Below, one piece after another: positions 24,369-34,300 of a DNA stretch of 40,371 nucleotides. The stretch comes from a virus. The DNA lies in the IMG/VR virus record IMGVR_UViG_3300005613_000156, positions 1 through 40,371 of that record; one strand, written 5' to 3'. The notes below the pieces were generated by a model. It saw only the letters and a program-made list of their open reading frames with translations. It was not told the origin of the DNA and ran no database searches. Each line of letters begins with the position of its first letter. The stretch's first letter is position 1. Made by a program: the position numbers and the translations under genes.

Positions 24369-25138
24369 TGGGATTACTTTATATAATTAAAAATAATATA
24401 AATGGGAAAAGATATATTGGAAAAACTACAAAGAATTTAGATGAGAGGATTAAACAACATTTTAATTGTATTAGTAGTAAGGTAAATAAGTACCATTTAC
24501 ATTATGCCATAGAAAAATATGGATGGAATAATTTTTCTGTTGATTCTTATTCTTTTACTAATGAGTTGTTAGACTATATGGAAAAGGAATTTATTAAAAA
24601 ATTTGATACTTTTAAAAATGGATATAATATGACAATCGGCGGAGAAGGATCTGCTGGTAGAATAGTATCGGAAGAAACGCGCAAGAAACAATCTAAGGTT
24701 GCAAAGATAAGATTTAAGAAGCCAGAAAACCATCCAATGTATGGAGTTAGAAAATTTGGGGTCAATAATTCATTTTATGGCAGAAGACATTCTAAAGAAT
24801 CTAAAGATAAAATGAGTAGGTCTCAAAAAGAAAGATGGGTTGGCGAAAAACACCCTATGTTAAATAGAAAACATTCTGAAAAAAGCAGAAAGAAAATGTC
24901 TGCATCACGAACTGGGGAAGGCAATCATATGTTTGGTAGAATTGGAGACAAACATCCATGTGCAAAGGAATATATAATTATTTTTCCTGATGGTAAAGAA
25001 AAACTTATTTGTGGTCTATGCAATTTTTGCAGAAAGTATAATCTGGATGGTAGTGCCATGATAAGAGTAGCTAAGAATATACAAAAGAAACACAAAGGTT
25101 TTAGGTGTGTTTATAAGGAGGGGCATTCATGTGTATAA
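24368..25138 (+). CDS. GIY-YIG homing endonuclease with NUMOD3-type repeats
   Basis: This 256-residue protein starts at the A of a TAATG overlap. The GIY-YIG nuclease occupies residues 1-95: LYIIKNNINGKRYIGKT with YIG at 16-18, catalytic Arg27 in LDERIKQH, HYAIEKYGWNNF, Glu72 in DYMEKEFIKKFDTF, and GYNMTIGGEG. Residues 100-200 carry NUMOD3-like helical DNA-binding repeats (SEETRKKQSKVAKIRFKKPE; HSKESKDKMSRSQKERW; HSEKSRKKMSASRTGEGNHM). A C-terminal domain with YNLDGSAMIRVAK may be a further DNA-binding helix-turn-helix. All main catalytic residues are present. It is a free-standing mobile element, the second clear homing nuclease in this stretch. Confidence 0.92.
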   Translation: MGLLYIIKNNINGKRYIGKTTKNLDERIKQHFNCISSKVNKYHLHYAIEKYGWNNFSVDSYSFTNELLDYMEKEFIKKFDTFKNGYNMTIGGEGSAGRIVSEETRKKQSKVAKIRFKKPENHPMYGVRKFGVNNSFYGRRHSKESKDKMSRSQKERWVGEKHPMLNRKHSEKSRKKMSASRTGEGNHMFGRIGDKHPCAKEYIIIFPDGKEKLICGLCNFCRKYNLDGSAMIRVAKNIQKKHKGFRCVYKEGHSCV

Positions 25139-25437
25139 AAAGGGGATGGAGTGTGGAATACGCAGACGGTACTAAAATAAATGAGAATCAAATGGAGTGG
25201 AAGAAATTACCTAAAGTAGGAATTATAAGACTTACACTACACTATGATGGAAAGTGTTGGGACATACACGATAAATCAGCATATGTTCAAAAGAAAAGAG
25301 CCTCTGTAGTTCCAGGCGTCGCAGAAAGCTTTGTTATTGAATCGCGTTCAATAGGTTATTATGAAGGAAATAAAAAAGTTTGGTATACAGTTGATGAATT
25401 TACAGGCCAAATGAAAATGGAGGTTACAGATCTTTAA
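25129..25437 (+). CDS. Small protein, related to the protein at 18645-19088
   Basis: This 102-residue protein starts at ATG 25129, inside the GIY-YIG 3' end, behind AAGGAGG, and its stop overlaps the next start (TAATG). WSVEYADGTKINENQMEWKK, an HYDGKCW strand, AYVQKKRASVVPG and IESRSIGYYEGNKKVWYTV give a small mixed-strand fold. The same layout is seen in the protein at 18645-19088. The function is unknown. Close coupling to the 1829-residue gene suggests a role with that tail protein, for example as a chaperone or cap. Confidence 0.55.
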   Translation: MCIKRGWSVEYADGTKINENQMEWKKLPKVGIIRLTLHYDGKCWDIHDKSAYVQKKRASVVPGVAESFVIESRSIGYYEGNKKVWYTVDEFTGQMKMEVTDL

Positions 25438-28400
25438 TGACTATAGACTCAAGAACATATTATGATGAACATCAAGCAGACCCAAGATCTGTATTTGAGG
25501 ATATAGAAGCAGGTATTCGTATTGATCCAATATATTCTTGTCAGTATTTTATTAAAGGATTATCTGGACTCTGTAAATATTGGGATACATCTACAGATAG
25601 ATGTATATATGATACCACTGAAAGTAGTCCTAGTGGATATAATGCTGGTAATTGTGATTATCTTGGCAGAAGAACTACTTGTGATAAATATGAGTGTAAA
25701 ACTATAACAGATCCAGATACTGGTGAAGAAGTAAATGATGAAGATCTTGAAAAATATTGGTGTATAGCTCCTAATATGTTTCTTTCTGGTTTAGGTAAGC
25801 GTATTAACACTGGCAGTGACGCTCCTTTATTGAGTCCAATACCTAAGTCTGAAATACTAGGATATTGTAACGGTAATTGTGATGGCCAAGGAAGAGGCAC
25901 TGGGTGTGGTGGTGAGCCTGGTGTTACTCCTATTATATGTAGTTATTATAGGCCGTTTCAATTAGGTTTTGGAGCAGATGAGCCACACCAATTAGAATAT
26001 GAGTATGTTGATGATCGTGTAGTAATAAAAGACGAGGCTTTAGAAAACGCTTATGCTACTGCTGGAGATCCTCTAGGTAGTAGGTTACCTTTTTCTTTTA
26101 AACTCTATAATCTAAGAGCATATATGCAAAAATGTGCTTATTGGGATAGTGATTATGGTTCTAGATTTGAAGTAAATACTACTGTTTCTGGTGCCTGTGT
26201 TAGGTTAGATGTTACTCAAGATCCATCGGTTTTGTGTACTTGTACAGAGGAAGCTGCCAGACCTTATTCTACTTATGCTACTGAAGCACCTGGCGGAATT
26301 ACTGCTTGGTTATTAAAAGATGTATGGTCTGATGCAAATACAGTTATCTGTAACGGTGCAAAACCAGAATGTCCTTGTTATACTGGTAAATGGAATTATT
26401 TAAACGATGAAAAAATGTTGGAGGGAATGCGTATTACTGCTGCACAGGCTTTAGAGTTAAGATTTTGGACTTCTGATTGGGGAAGTCAAGAAGAGTATGA
26501 TTTATTTTTTACTGAAATACCTAATTTTCAAGATGCTGCAAGAGCATTAATATATACTTATACTTCATTAGAGCGTATGTCTACTCCAGATGAGAGCATT
26601 ATGAAGGGTAAGAAATATGATATGTGTATGCCAGCGCCTATTAATCATAAAGAGTTTATACTTGAGGATTATGTAGAAATTTCAGATTATACTTATCCCA
26701 GATTAGGTATTGATCCTGGTACTACTGTTCCTACCGAAGGGCAAGTATATTATCCTAATTTAATAAGAGATCCAGATGTAGCCTCATCATATATACGTCC
26801 TTTAGACATCATATATCCCTACTTTAGTTTATCCCCTTTTGAAGAAGCCATTTGTGAGGACAGAGATATACCTTTTTGTGTTAAAAGAGGTTGTTTAATG
26901 GAAAATGATTCATTGTCTGTAATAGGTTCAACTGTTAGAAGGTCTACAGTATATGCTTTGAATTTAACTGCTTTTCAAGATATAGATTACATGGTGCCAG
27001 AATTATTAACGCATTGGACTGTTTCTACTATATCAGATGTTCGTAATGTTAGTACTGATAATGATACTATATATGAAGGGTTTAGCCCCAAAGAAAAATT
27101 TTTTATGCGTATCCCTGATTTTTTGGCAGAGTGTTATAAGATAAACCCAATGTTTATAACAGAAGGAACAGCTGATGATTATGGATTTTTTAAACTTGAT
27201 TCTATTAATATAATGTATCAACAAAGAAATGTTATAATTATATTTGTTCTCTATTCTGATAATACATGGGATTTTAGAAAGAGACCTGTTTGGGGACAAT
27301 GGTATGGAGGTGTTGTAGTACAAGATAGTTTTAATTATGAAATTGAGTCAAGAACTTTAGATACACGACCAATAGCTTTTAATGGTGCTGAAATTACTGG
27401 TAGAATGCTTCCTTTTACAGCGCCAGCTTCTGAGCACCGTGTATCTCCGCTTTGTTATTCATATGATTTGATTTCATTTGCTTCGAGTTGTGTGACTACT
27501 GGTAGTGATTTTTCACAATATTGGAAATATGGATATTGTATCAAAAAGATAATTGTTAGTGACGAACAGGTAGACACGTGGGGGCGTATAGGAAATACAA
27601 GTAAAATTTGGGTAGACATTACACAAGATACAAATTTAAACCATATATTTGAATGGGATGTTGATAGTGCAAAAATGATATTTGTAGTTGAAAATACTAC
27701 TGTTTGTGGAGATAGTATTGAGGTAGAAATGGAGGTAGAATCTATAGAAGCTTTTGTTTCTGGTAATCTTAGTGTGACTCCAACTGCTCGTATCTTAAAA
27801 CCAGTAGATGATTCTAAAAAATTTGGATTTTTTAATAGTGACTGGATTTTGAGGGTTACATATTGGTACAAATCTTTCAGTAATACTGATGAAATTGAGG
27901 ACAATGAAGAAATAGTATTTCCAGATTTTGAAAACCCTCTTTATTCATTCAGAGGTCCTTCTTTTATTATTGAAAGAGATACTAATTTATTTACTATTTC
28001 TAATATAAGATGGGATACTGTTGCAGTGATGGGATATTTTAACAGCGAAGATGGTAGATTAATTAGTTGTATGGCTACAAAAATGCTTACACAAGTAGTA
28101 ACTCTTGATTGTAGAAATGTGGACATTAAATATAGTTATGCTGCCGATGCTATTGGATATAGAATAATGCCTGAAACTTCTGCATCTACTCTTGCTACAA
28201 TTAGATCGCCCGATCTTCAATTTGAAGTTCCTCCTCTTTCATATGCTCCTCCATGTGGAGATCATGAGGGGCCTAGAATGTGGTATCCGTTTAGTTCCTG
28301 TGAGCAGATGGAATATTATCAAGAATTTGCTGGGGGAGCTTGGTGTACTAATGCATATCAAGATACTCCAAGAGATGATTTAAGATTTTGCACTCCACCA

Positions 28401-30926
28401 TTATATAAAGGATGGGTAAGTGCAGGATCTGCATCTGCTTATGCTGATTGTGTGCTTTCATTTTGGTATAGATATACTAGGGGAAAAACCCCTACACAAA
28501 GTAGATGGACGGGCGCCGGAAGGATTGTTGCTTATGTTGATTTGGCAGCCTATGATGTTGCTGGTTGGACTCCTCCTCCTTTTGGAAATAAAGGTAGAGA
28601 ATTTGTTGAAAGATATTTATGTTCAGATTTTCATCATCATTTAACTTATAAAGGAGTTGTAAGGCCTGCTTCTACTGTTAAATATGTACCATTAGTGCCC
28701 AATTATTCTGATTTTTATTTTTCTTTTAATTCTTTTGACCAAGATGGTATAAATGGTTTAGATGATTTTAGTTATATAAGTCAAATTAACTTTCTTAAAT
28801 CTAATTTAGTGAGTGAAGTTATTCAAGAAGATGATAGATTAAGGTGGGATGAAGTATATAATGTTCGTAGAATGTTTCAAACAACTTATCCATTACCATT
28901 GATTACTACAGGATCTATTCAATTAGCGGTGCATTATAATTTTATAGAAGAGGATACAGCTTGGGCATGGAGAGAGTGTTGGAAAGATATAGAATTTATT
29001 GAAAGTAAGGTATTGTTTTTTGTGGATTATGAAAAACCAGATTATAAATATGGCATTGATAAAGATGAGCATAGATATATATGTGATGAAGATGAATATA
29101 CTATTTATTATAAGGCTCCAATTATAGAAGATTCAGTATTTATTACGTTTCCCTCTGTAAAATTGGGTGAGAATGGCAAGGAGCGGTGGTTTGAAGTTAG
29201 ATATGATGATTATAATTCTGATTATGTTGAATGGAAAGATGAAGATTCAGGAGAAGTTGGTGGCAGCGGTGGTGATGCTGATGGTGGTGGACAGGGAAAT
29301 ATCTATGAAAGAACTTTAGGTTCAGAATGGAATCATGATGAGCATATTTTATTTGATGAAGATGCTGTTGATACTATAAGTGCTGCTGAGAGTGCTGGTA
29401 GAATAATTCAAGAATTGGATGATATGCTTGAATTAGCTACTTTTTATTATAATAGAGGATTAATAGCGCATATTAAAAAAAATAGTCTTCAATATTTGCC
29501 TTATGAAGACAGTGAATTTATTGAAGATACTGAAATAACCAATATTAATACCGAACCCGATTTCGTTTTGGAAACAGCTTTGCCTAGAATAGGGATTTCT
29601 GACGTCGATAGAATTTGGTATAATGAATCTTTTGTTGTAGAGTTTGATGTTTCTGAGTTATCTATGACAGGTGGATGCGTAGCTAAACTTGAAATAGTTG
29701 GTAAGTGGGGAATTAAATATATAAGAAATTTTGATGTTGGTACTGTAGCTTCTATTATGGGCGGTTACTCTGAAGATTTGAATGCTGAAAGAAGAACAGA
29801 CGGTAGTGTTTGGATGAAATATTCAATTTGTAAACCAGGAATTACTGTAAAAGGAGTAACTAATGGGTCAGAAGAAACATTATATACGTTGGATGAAGTA
29901 GAATATGATATAGATTTTTATCCTGATTTAGGTTATGATAATTTTAAATTAGAAATACCATTACAGCCTAATATAAATAGAATGTTTAATGAACCAGAAC
30001 AATTTATAAAAATTGAATTTAGCTGTGTTACTAATCAATTTATATTTTTAAATACAAATTCTATTAAAATGTATGTTGCTAGATATGTGGATTCTACAGA
30101 AAGAATTAAAGTTTATGAAAGAAAATATATTAGATCAAAAGGTAGTAATTTTGGGTCATTAAATATAAATGGTCCTAAACAAATGGGTGAAGTTAGTTAT
30201 CCATTACAAAGAGAATTACAAGAAGATAACTCTGGCTCTTATTTTGCTGTATCTCCAACATTGGATTATGGTTATAAGGGAGTAATACAAGCAAGGGACA
30301 AACTTAGAGGATTTTATAGTTTAGAGCAACATACAGAGAATGAAGATTTAGATATAGATATGAGTACACTTGTAACAACAGAAGAAACCGAACAAATGTT
30401 TTTATATCAGTCGGCTTATATTAGTGATATTGATGGAGATACGTGGAATTATTCATTAATATGTCCTCCTCAACTTGTAGAATTTTTTGCTAATTATGAG
30501 ATAACTGGTGCAGCAGAGATTGCAGGAAATGTTCAATTTGTGTCTCAGAAATATGTTTGGGAAGATCATTATCTTTATGGGGTGTATAATTCGCAATCAA
30601 GTCATGCTTTTTGGCAACCATTAGGGCATATATATAAATGGAGTGATAGAGTAGTTTATATGAGATGTTATGAGTTTGTTCCGTCAGGTGGTACTGTGGA
30701 TTATGCAACTGTCCTTAGAGTGTATCCTGTTTATGAAGTTGTATATGTGCACCTTGATATAGATTCTGATGAAGTTCCTTCTGATCCTTATACCGCTTTA
30801 TATGCAAATAGAATATTTTATCAGATGAATGTTGTTGCTAATTTAACTGGATCAATTCCTTTGGTTGAAGGTGGTCCTTATGGAGTAGCTACTACATTTC
30901 AGGATGATCCTTTAGCTGATAGTTAG
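25437..30926 (+). CDS. Giant Cys-rich tail/baseplate-like protein (1829 aa)
   Basis: The N-terminal 330 residues hold 18 cysteines, including repeated C-x-YWD motifs (CKYWDTSTDRC; CAYWDSDYG) and a CNGNCDGQGRGTGC stretch, so disulfides or metal sites are likely there. The middle (about 330-1270) is beta-rich and acidic with no recognised domain. A flexible Gly/Asp linker (VGGSGGDADGGGQGN) lies near residues 1274-1290. After a short helical part (about 1315-1340) the rest is beta-rich, with further domains ending at TFQDDPLADS. No signal peptide is seen. Its size and position between tail genes suggest a baseplate or tail-tip component. The fold and partners cannot be told from sequence alone. 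Confidence 0.55.
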   Translation: MTIDSRTYYDEHQADPRSVFEDIEAGIRIDPIYSCQYFIKGLSGLCKYWDTSTDRCIYDTTESSPSGYNAGNCDYLGRRTTCDKYECKTITDPDTGEEVNDEDLEKYWCIAPNMFLSGLGKRINTGSDAPLLSPIPKSEILGYCNGNCDGQGRGTGCGGEPGVTPIICSYYRPFQLGFGADEPHQLEYEYVDDRVVIKDEALENAYATAGDPLGSRLPFSFKLYNLRAYMQKCAYWDSDYGSRFEVNTTVSGACVRLDVTQDPSVLCTCTEEAARPYSTYATEAPGGITAWLLKDVWSDANTVICNGAKPECPCYTGKWNYLNDEKMLEGMRITAAQALELRFWTSDWGSQEEYDLFFTEIPNFQDAARALIYTYTSLERMSTPDESIMKGKKYDMCMPAPINHKEFILEDYVEISDYTYPRLGIDPGTTVPTEGQVYYPNLIRDPDVASSYIRPLDIIYPYFSLSPFEEAICEDRDIPFCVKRGCLMENDSLSVIGSTVRRSTVYALNLTAFQDIDYMVPELLTHWTVSTISDVRNVSTDNDTIYEGFSPKEKFFMRIPDFLAECYKINPMFITEGTADDYGFFKLDSINIMYQQRNVIIIFVLYSDNTWDFRKRPVWGQWYGGVVVQDSFNYEIESRTLDTRPIAFNGAEITGRMLPFTAPASEHRVSPLCYSYDLISFASSCVTTGSDFSQYWKYGYCIKKIIVSDEQVDTWGRIGNTSKIWVDITQDTNLNHIFEWDVDSAKMIFVVENTTVCGDSIEVEMEVESIEAFVSGNLSVTPTARILKPVDDSKKFGFFNSDWILRVTYWYKSFSNTDEIEDNEEIVFPDFENPLYSFRGPSFIIERDTNLFTISNIRWDTVAVMGYFNSEDGRLISCMATKMLTQVVTLDCRNVDIKYSYAADAIGYRIMPETSASTLATIRSPDLQFEVPPLSYAPPCGDHEGPRMWYPFSSCEQMEYYQEFAGGAWCTNAYQDTPRDDLRFCTPPLYKGWVSAGSASAYADCVLSFWYRYTRGKTPTQSRWTGAGRIVAYVDLAAYDVAGWTPPPFGNKGREFVERYLCSDFHHHLTYKGVVRPASTVKYVPLVPNYSDFYFSFNSFDQDGINGLDDFSYISQINFLKSNLVSEVIQEDDRLRWDEVYNVRRMFQTTYPLPLITTGSIQLAVHYNFIEEDTAWAWRECWKDIEFIESKVLFFVDYEKPDYKYGIDKDEHRYICDEDEYTIYYKAPIIEDSVFITFPSVKLGENGKERWFEVRYDDYNSDYVEWKDEDSGEVGGSGGDADGGGQGNIYERTLGSEWNHDEHILFDEDAVDTISAAESAGRIIQELDDMLELATFYYNRGLIAHIKKNSLQYLPYEDSEFIEDTEITNINTEPDFVLETALPRIGISDVDRIWYNESFVVEFDVSELSMTGGCVAKLEIVGKWGIKYIRNFDVGTVASIMGGYSEDLNAERRTDGSVWMKYSICKPGITVKGVTNGSEETLYTLDEVEYDIDFYPDLGYDNFKLEIPLQPNINRMFNEPEQFIKIEFSCVTNQFIFLNTNSIKMYVARYVDSTERIKVYERKYIRSKGSNFGSLNINGPKQMGEVSYPLQRELQEDNSGSYFAVSPTLDYGYKGVIQARDKLRGFYSLEQHTENEDLDIDMSTLVTTEETEQMFLYQSAYISDIDGDTWNYSLICPPQLVEFFANYEITGAAEIAGNVQFVSQKYVWEDHYLYGVYNSQSSHAFWQPLGHIYKWSDRVVYMRCYEFVPSGGTVDYATVLRVYPVYEVVYVHLDIDSDEVPSDPYTALYANRIFYQMNVVANLTGSIPLVEGGPYGVATTFQDDPLADS

Positions 30927-30934
30927 GAAATTAT

Positions 30935-31345
30935 ATGTTAAGTAAAATAGAAAATAATTTAGAATGTGATTTTTGTGAGCATGGTCTTCTTAAATATAGT
31001 CCAGCAGAAACATTTGAAGCTTATTTTTCTCCAGAATCGTTTTCATTAGAAAAAATAGGTGACATAATAGATGAAACCATTAACGAATATTTAGTATTTG
31101 AATGTTCAGTTTGTAAAGCTGTTGTTAAATATACATATAAAGATGTAGAAAAGAAAATTAGAAAGAATATGTATGATAAAATTATATTTGCACTAGCTAT
31201 GAAGGATTTTAAAGATTCTGGTGCAATTGGTTTTACAAATAGAACTCTTGTTTATTGTGGTAAGTGTCAGGGTTTTGATGCCAAGGGTTCTTGTCCAATT
31301 AAGATATTTAATAAGTGTAAATTAAAGAAACTTCCTAAGTTATAA
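30935..31345 (+). CDS. Zinc-ribbon protein (136 aa)
   Basis: This 136-residue protein starts 8 bases after the giant gene. The ribosome site is weak (AGGAAA), so it may rely on coupling to the upstream gene. Cysteine pairs occur at CDFC (11-14), CSVC (57-60) and CGKC, plus C..C near the end (GSCPIKIFNKC), fitting at least two zinc sites. The middle is helical (YKDVEKKIRKNMYDKIIFAL). It may act in assembly or regulation. It is one of several small zinc proteins in this window. Confidence 0.6.
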   Translation: MLSKIENNLECDFCEHGLLKYSPAETFEAYFSPESFSLEKIGDIIDETINEYLVFECSVCKAVVKYTYKDVEKKIRKNMYDKIIFALAMKDFKDSGAIGFTNRTLVYCGKCQGFDAKGSCPIKIFNKCKLKKLPKL

Positions 31346-31359
31346 TTTAAAGGGGATGT

Positions 31360-34300
31360 ATGAGCTATAATTTTATAAATGAAGCTGCTTCTATAGGAAC
31401 ATCGTCGTTGTGTAAGTATGACACCGTTGCTGGTTTTGCTTCTGATTTTACTACCAATAGTGACGTAGATGGGTGGGATTACTACGATGGTATACACACG
31501 TACGGTTCTTGGAACGGTTTTTTGTTCGGCACTTTATATGGTGATTATGCTTTGCTTGGGCGTAATACTGTATTTAAACCAGTTTCAGCTGAAACTCATT
31601 ATAATGTTAGAATAGCGATGAAGATAAATATAGTGGGACGGGAAGGAAGCCATCCAGAACCTACAACTGGAAGAATAATGTGGGTCACTTTAAATAATCC
31701 TGTGTGGGGAACGGACAAATTCATGGATTTCACAGTCTATCCTGATAATATGTGGCATGAATATAATTTAAACATGGGTGCGGAGCAATGGTGGCAAGGA
31801 GATGTAAATAATTTACGTGTTTATCCTATTTTAACTAATGGTCAAGATGGTGATGAATTTTTTATAAAAACTATAGATATAGTTTCGGTGGACACTTATA
31901 GTTGTAACCAAATAGGTTGTAGTTATTATAATAATTACTCCCATCCTTGTGGAGGTGTGGGAACTAGAGGGTATAGAAAATCTTCTTCTACTGGTGTTGA
32001 CTTATATAACATAGAAGAAGGAGTTAATGATGAACTTATATTAAATATAAACGGGTATGGTAGTGAAGTAGTCAGATTAGATCCTGTTGTTAGTGGTACT
32101 GGTCCGGAAGTTAGTAAATTAATAACTAAAGCAGCATCTAAAGTAGCTATTGGTGGGTATTCAGAGATAGAAGTAAGCTATACTGATAATAATGAGTTCA
32201 TAATATACTCAGGAACTTATGCTGCGGATAGTACTGTAGAAGTTGAATATAATAACACTGCTGTTATTTTTGGGTTTTTTAATGAAGCTGCTGTGGATTT
32301 GTCATCTGGAAGTAATGGTAGTCAACCTGCTAGTGGGTTTTCTCCTTCTAATTCTTTTAAGATTAAGTCATTTCAGTTGTTAAATTTGTTTGACGGCAGT
32401 AATGATACAGCTTTTGAGTTTGATCCTAGTATTTATAATATTGAAGGTGGTAGAAGAGATTGGTTGGATAGTGGTTTAGGTATATCAAAAACTAGTTTTG
32501 GCGACGCAGAATCGAGCTCTACTGCACAAGTTGTGAGAGAATATAATGTTTTAGATAACACTGATAAAACTATAATAGATTATAATCATCCATTTAATGC
32601 AAGTGGAAGAATCAGAAAAATAACTGCGGCTATTACATTGGATCAAGGATGGGATGATCTTGTTGATTATCCTAAAGAAAATTTTGCTGGTAGAATGGAG
32701 GCCACTGGATGTAAGTTTTTAATATTACGTCCAAAGAAAAATGGTAATTTAAAAGTAGTTGGGTCTGTGGATATTTCTGATAGAGACTATTCAAGTGGAA
32801 GATTATATTCTCAACAGCAGGAATATACAGAAATAGATTGTGATCTTTGGGTTAATAAAGGAGATTTTCTTGGTATTTATAATGCAAATGTGTATATAGG
32901 AAAATCTTCTACTGGCGAAGTTTTAGACGCTTTATATTATCATGTTGGTGGTGAAGCAACTGGAGAGTTTGTTCCTGGTAAAATTTATGGAGATGGTGTT
33001 GGAGGCTTGCTTATTTATGCTAGAAGCTCTGAGGTCCAAGACAAGTTAGTTATAGATGTTGATTTAGGAAATAGAGTCAACATAGAAGAAGTAAATATTA
33101 TTGGAAGTGCTGAGACAACACATTTGGAATTTAATGTGGCAAGGTGTTTAGATGTAAATTGGGATGTGGATTTCTTTGGTCATAATCATATTACTGGATA
33201 TGTATATACAGTTGTAGGATCGTATTATCACGAAGATTTAACTTTTACGCACAATAACGTGGGGTACGGTCTTAATTGTTTATCTGATGGTATAAGAACA
33301 GCTATTGATGGTTTTGCTGCGGATAGTTATAGTTTGAATTCCATGGGGCTTGGTCAATCAAATGAATATGGAAGTGGTGCGGTTACTCCTGGTATTGCTG
33401 TTACTAATCCATCATATTTTATGTCCAACGGTGACGGTGAATGGGTAGGGGTTTATCAGCACATTGGAAGCAGTTGTGCAGCAGGGTATGTAGATGAGTT
33501 TGTTGAAGATCCCATTGCTTTTACCCTTCTTTTTCCATATGGTACATCTAAAAAGATATATAAATCTGCTATTTATTTCAAAGAGAAGCATAATTTCAGA
33601 GATTTTGCATTGTCTGTTGTTTATAATTTAAATGATGTGTATGGTACTGCAGATGATCCTCGTTTTCATCTTATATCGGAGTACTCTGCTGTGACTATTG
33701 ATGATAGAAGAATAGAGAAAGATGGTCCTGGTTATGATGATGTGAATCTTTATTTGTTTACTAATCCTTCTTTTTCACAACCTGAAGTTGAGTTTACGGG
33801 TGAGGTTACTGGTCAGGGTGGGAGAATAGGTTATATAACTAATAATGAAGCAAATTTACAAGCTAATAATACTGATTGGAATACTATTATACATGAATTT
33901 GAACCTATTGAGTGTAAGGGGTTTAGATATTATTGTAATTACCACGAGTCCACAAAGATTTGTGAAATGGAATTATATTGTTATACTGAAGATGTTGGTT
34001 CAAGTATGGTAGGAAGTGTATACACATCATCATCTCATTATGGAGATTTATGGTGGTCATCTTCTTTAAACGAGAATCCAGACACATCTGTAACGGCTTT
34101 TATAGGAGACACACCTAGATATATTTCAATTGAAATTAGACCTATTACCAAAATGAAATTAAATGAGATAAGATTTGATGTCAAATATGATGATGTGTAT
34201 ATGGGAACAAAAGGCTGTCAGTATGATTTATTACCTATTCATAGTAAAATTGGTTCTATTAATGATGGTACGAGAATAGATATTGAAAACGTTTACGAAG

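Noticed and set aside
27455-27904. A reverse-strand open frame of 149 codons inside the 1829-residue gene
   Set aside because: Low-complexity Ser/Leu/Ile composition typical of an antisense shadow, no ribosome site, and the forward frame is clearly coding.
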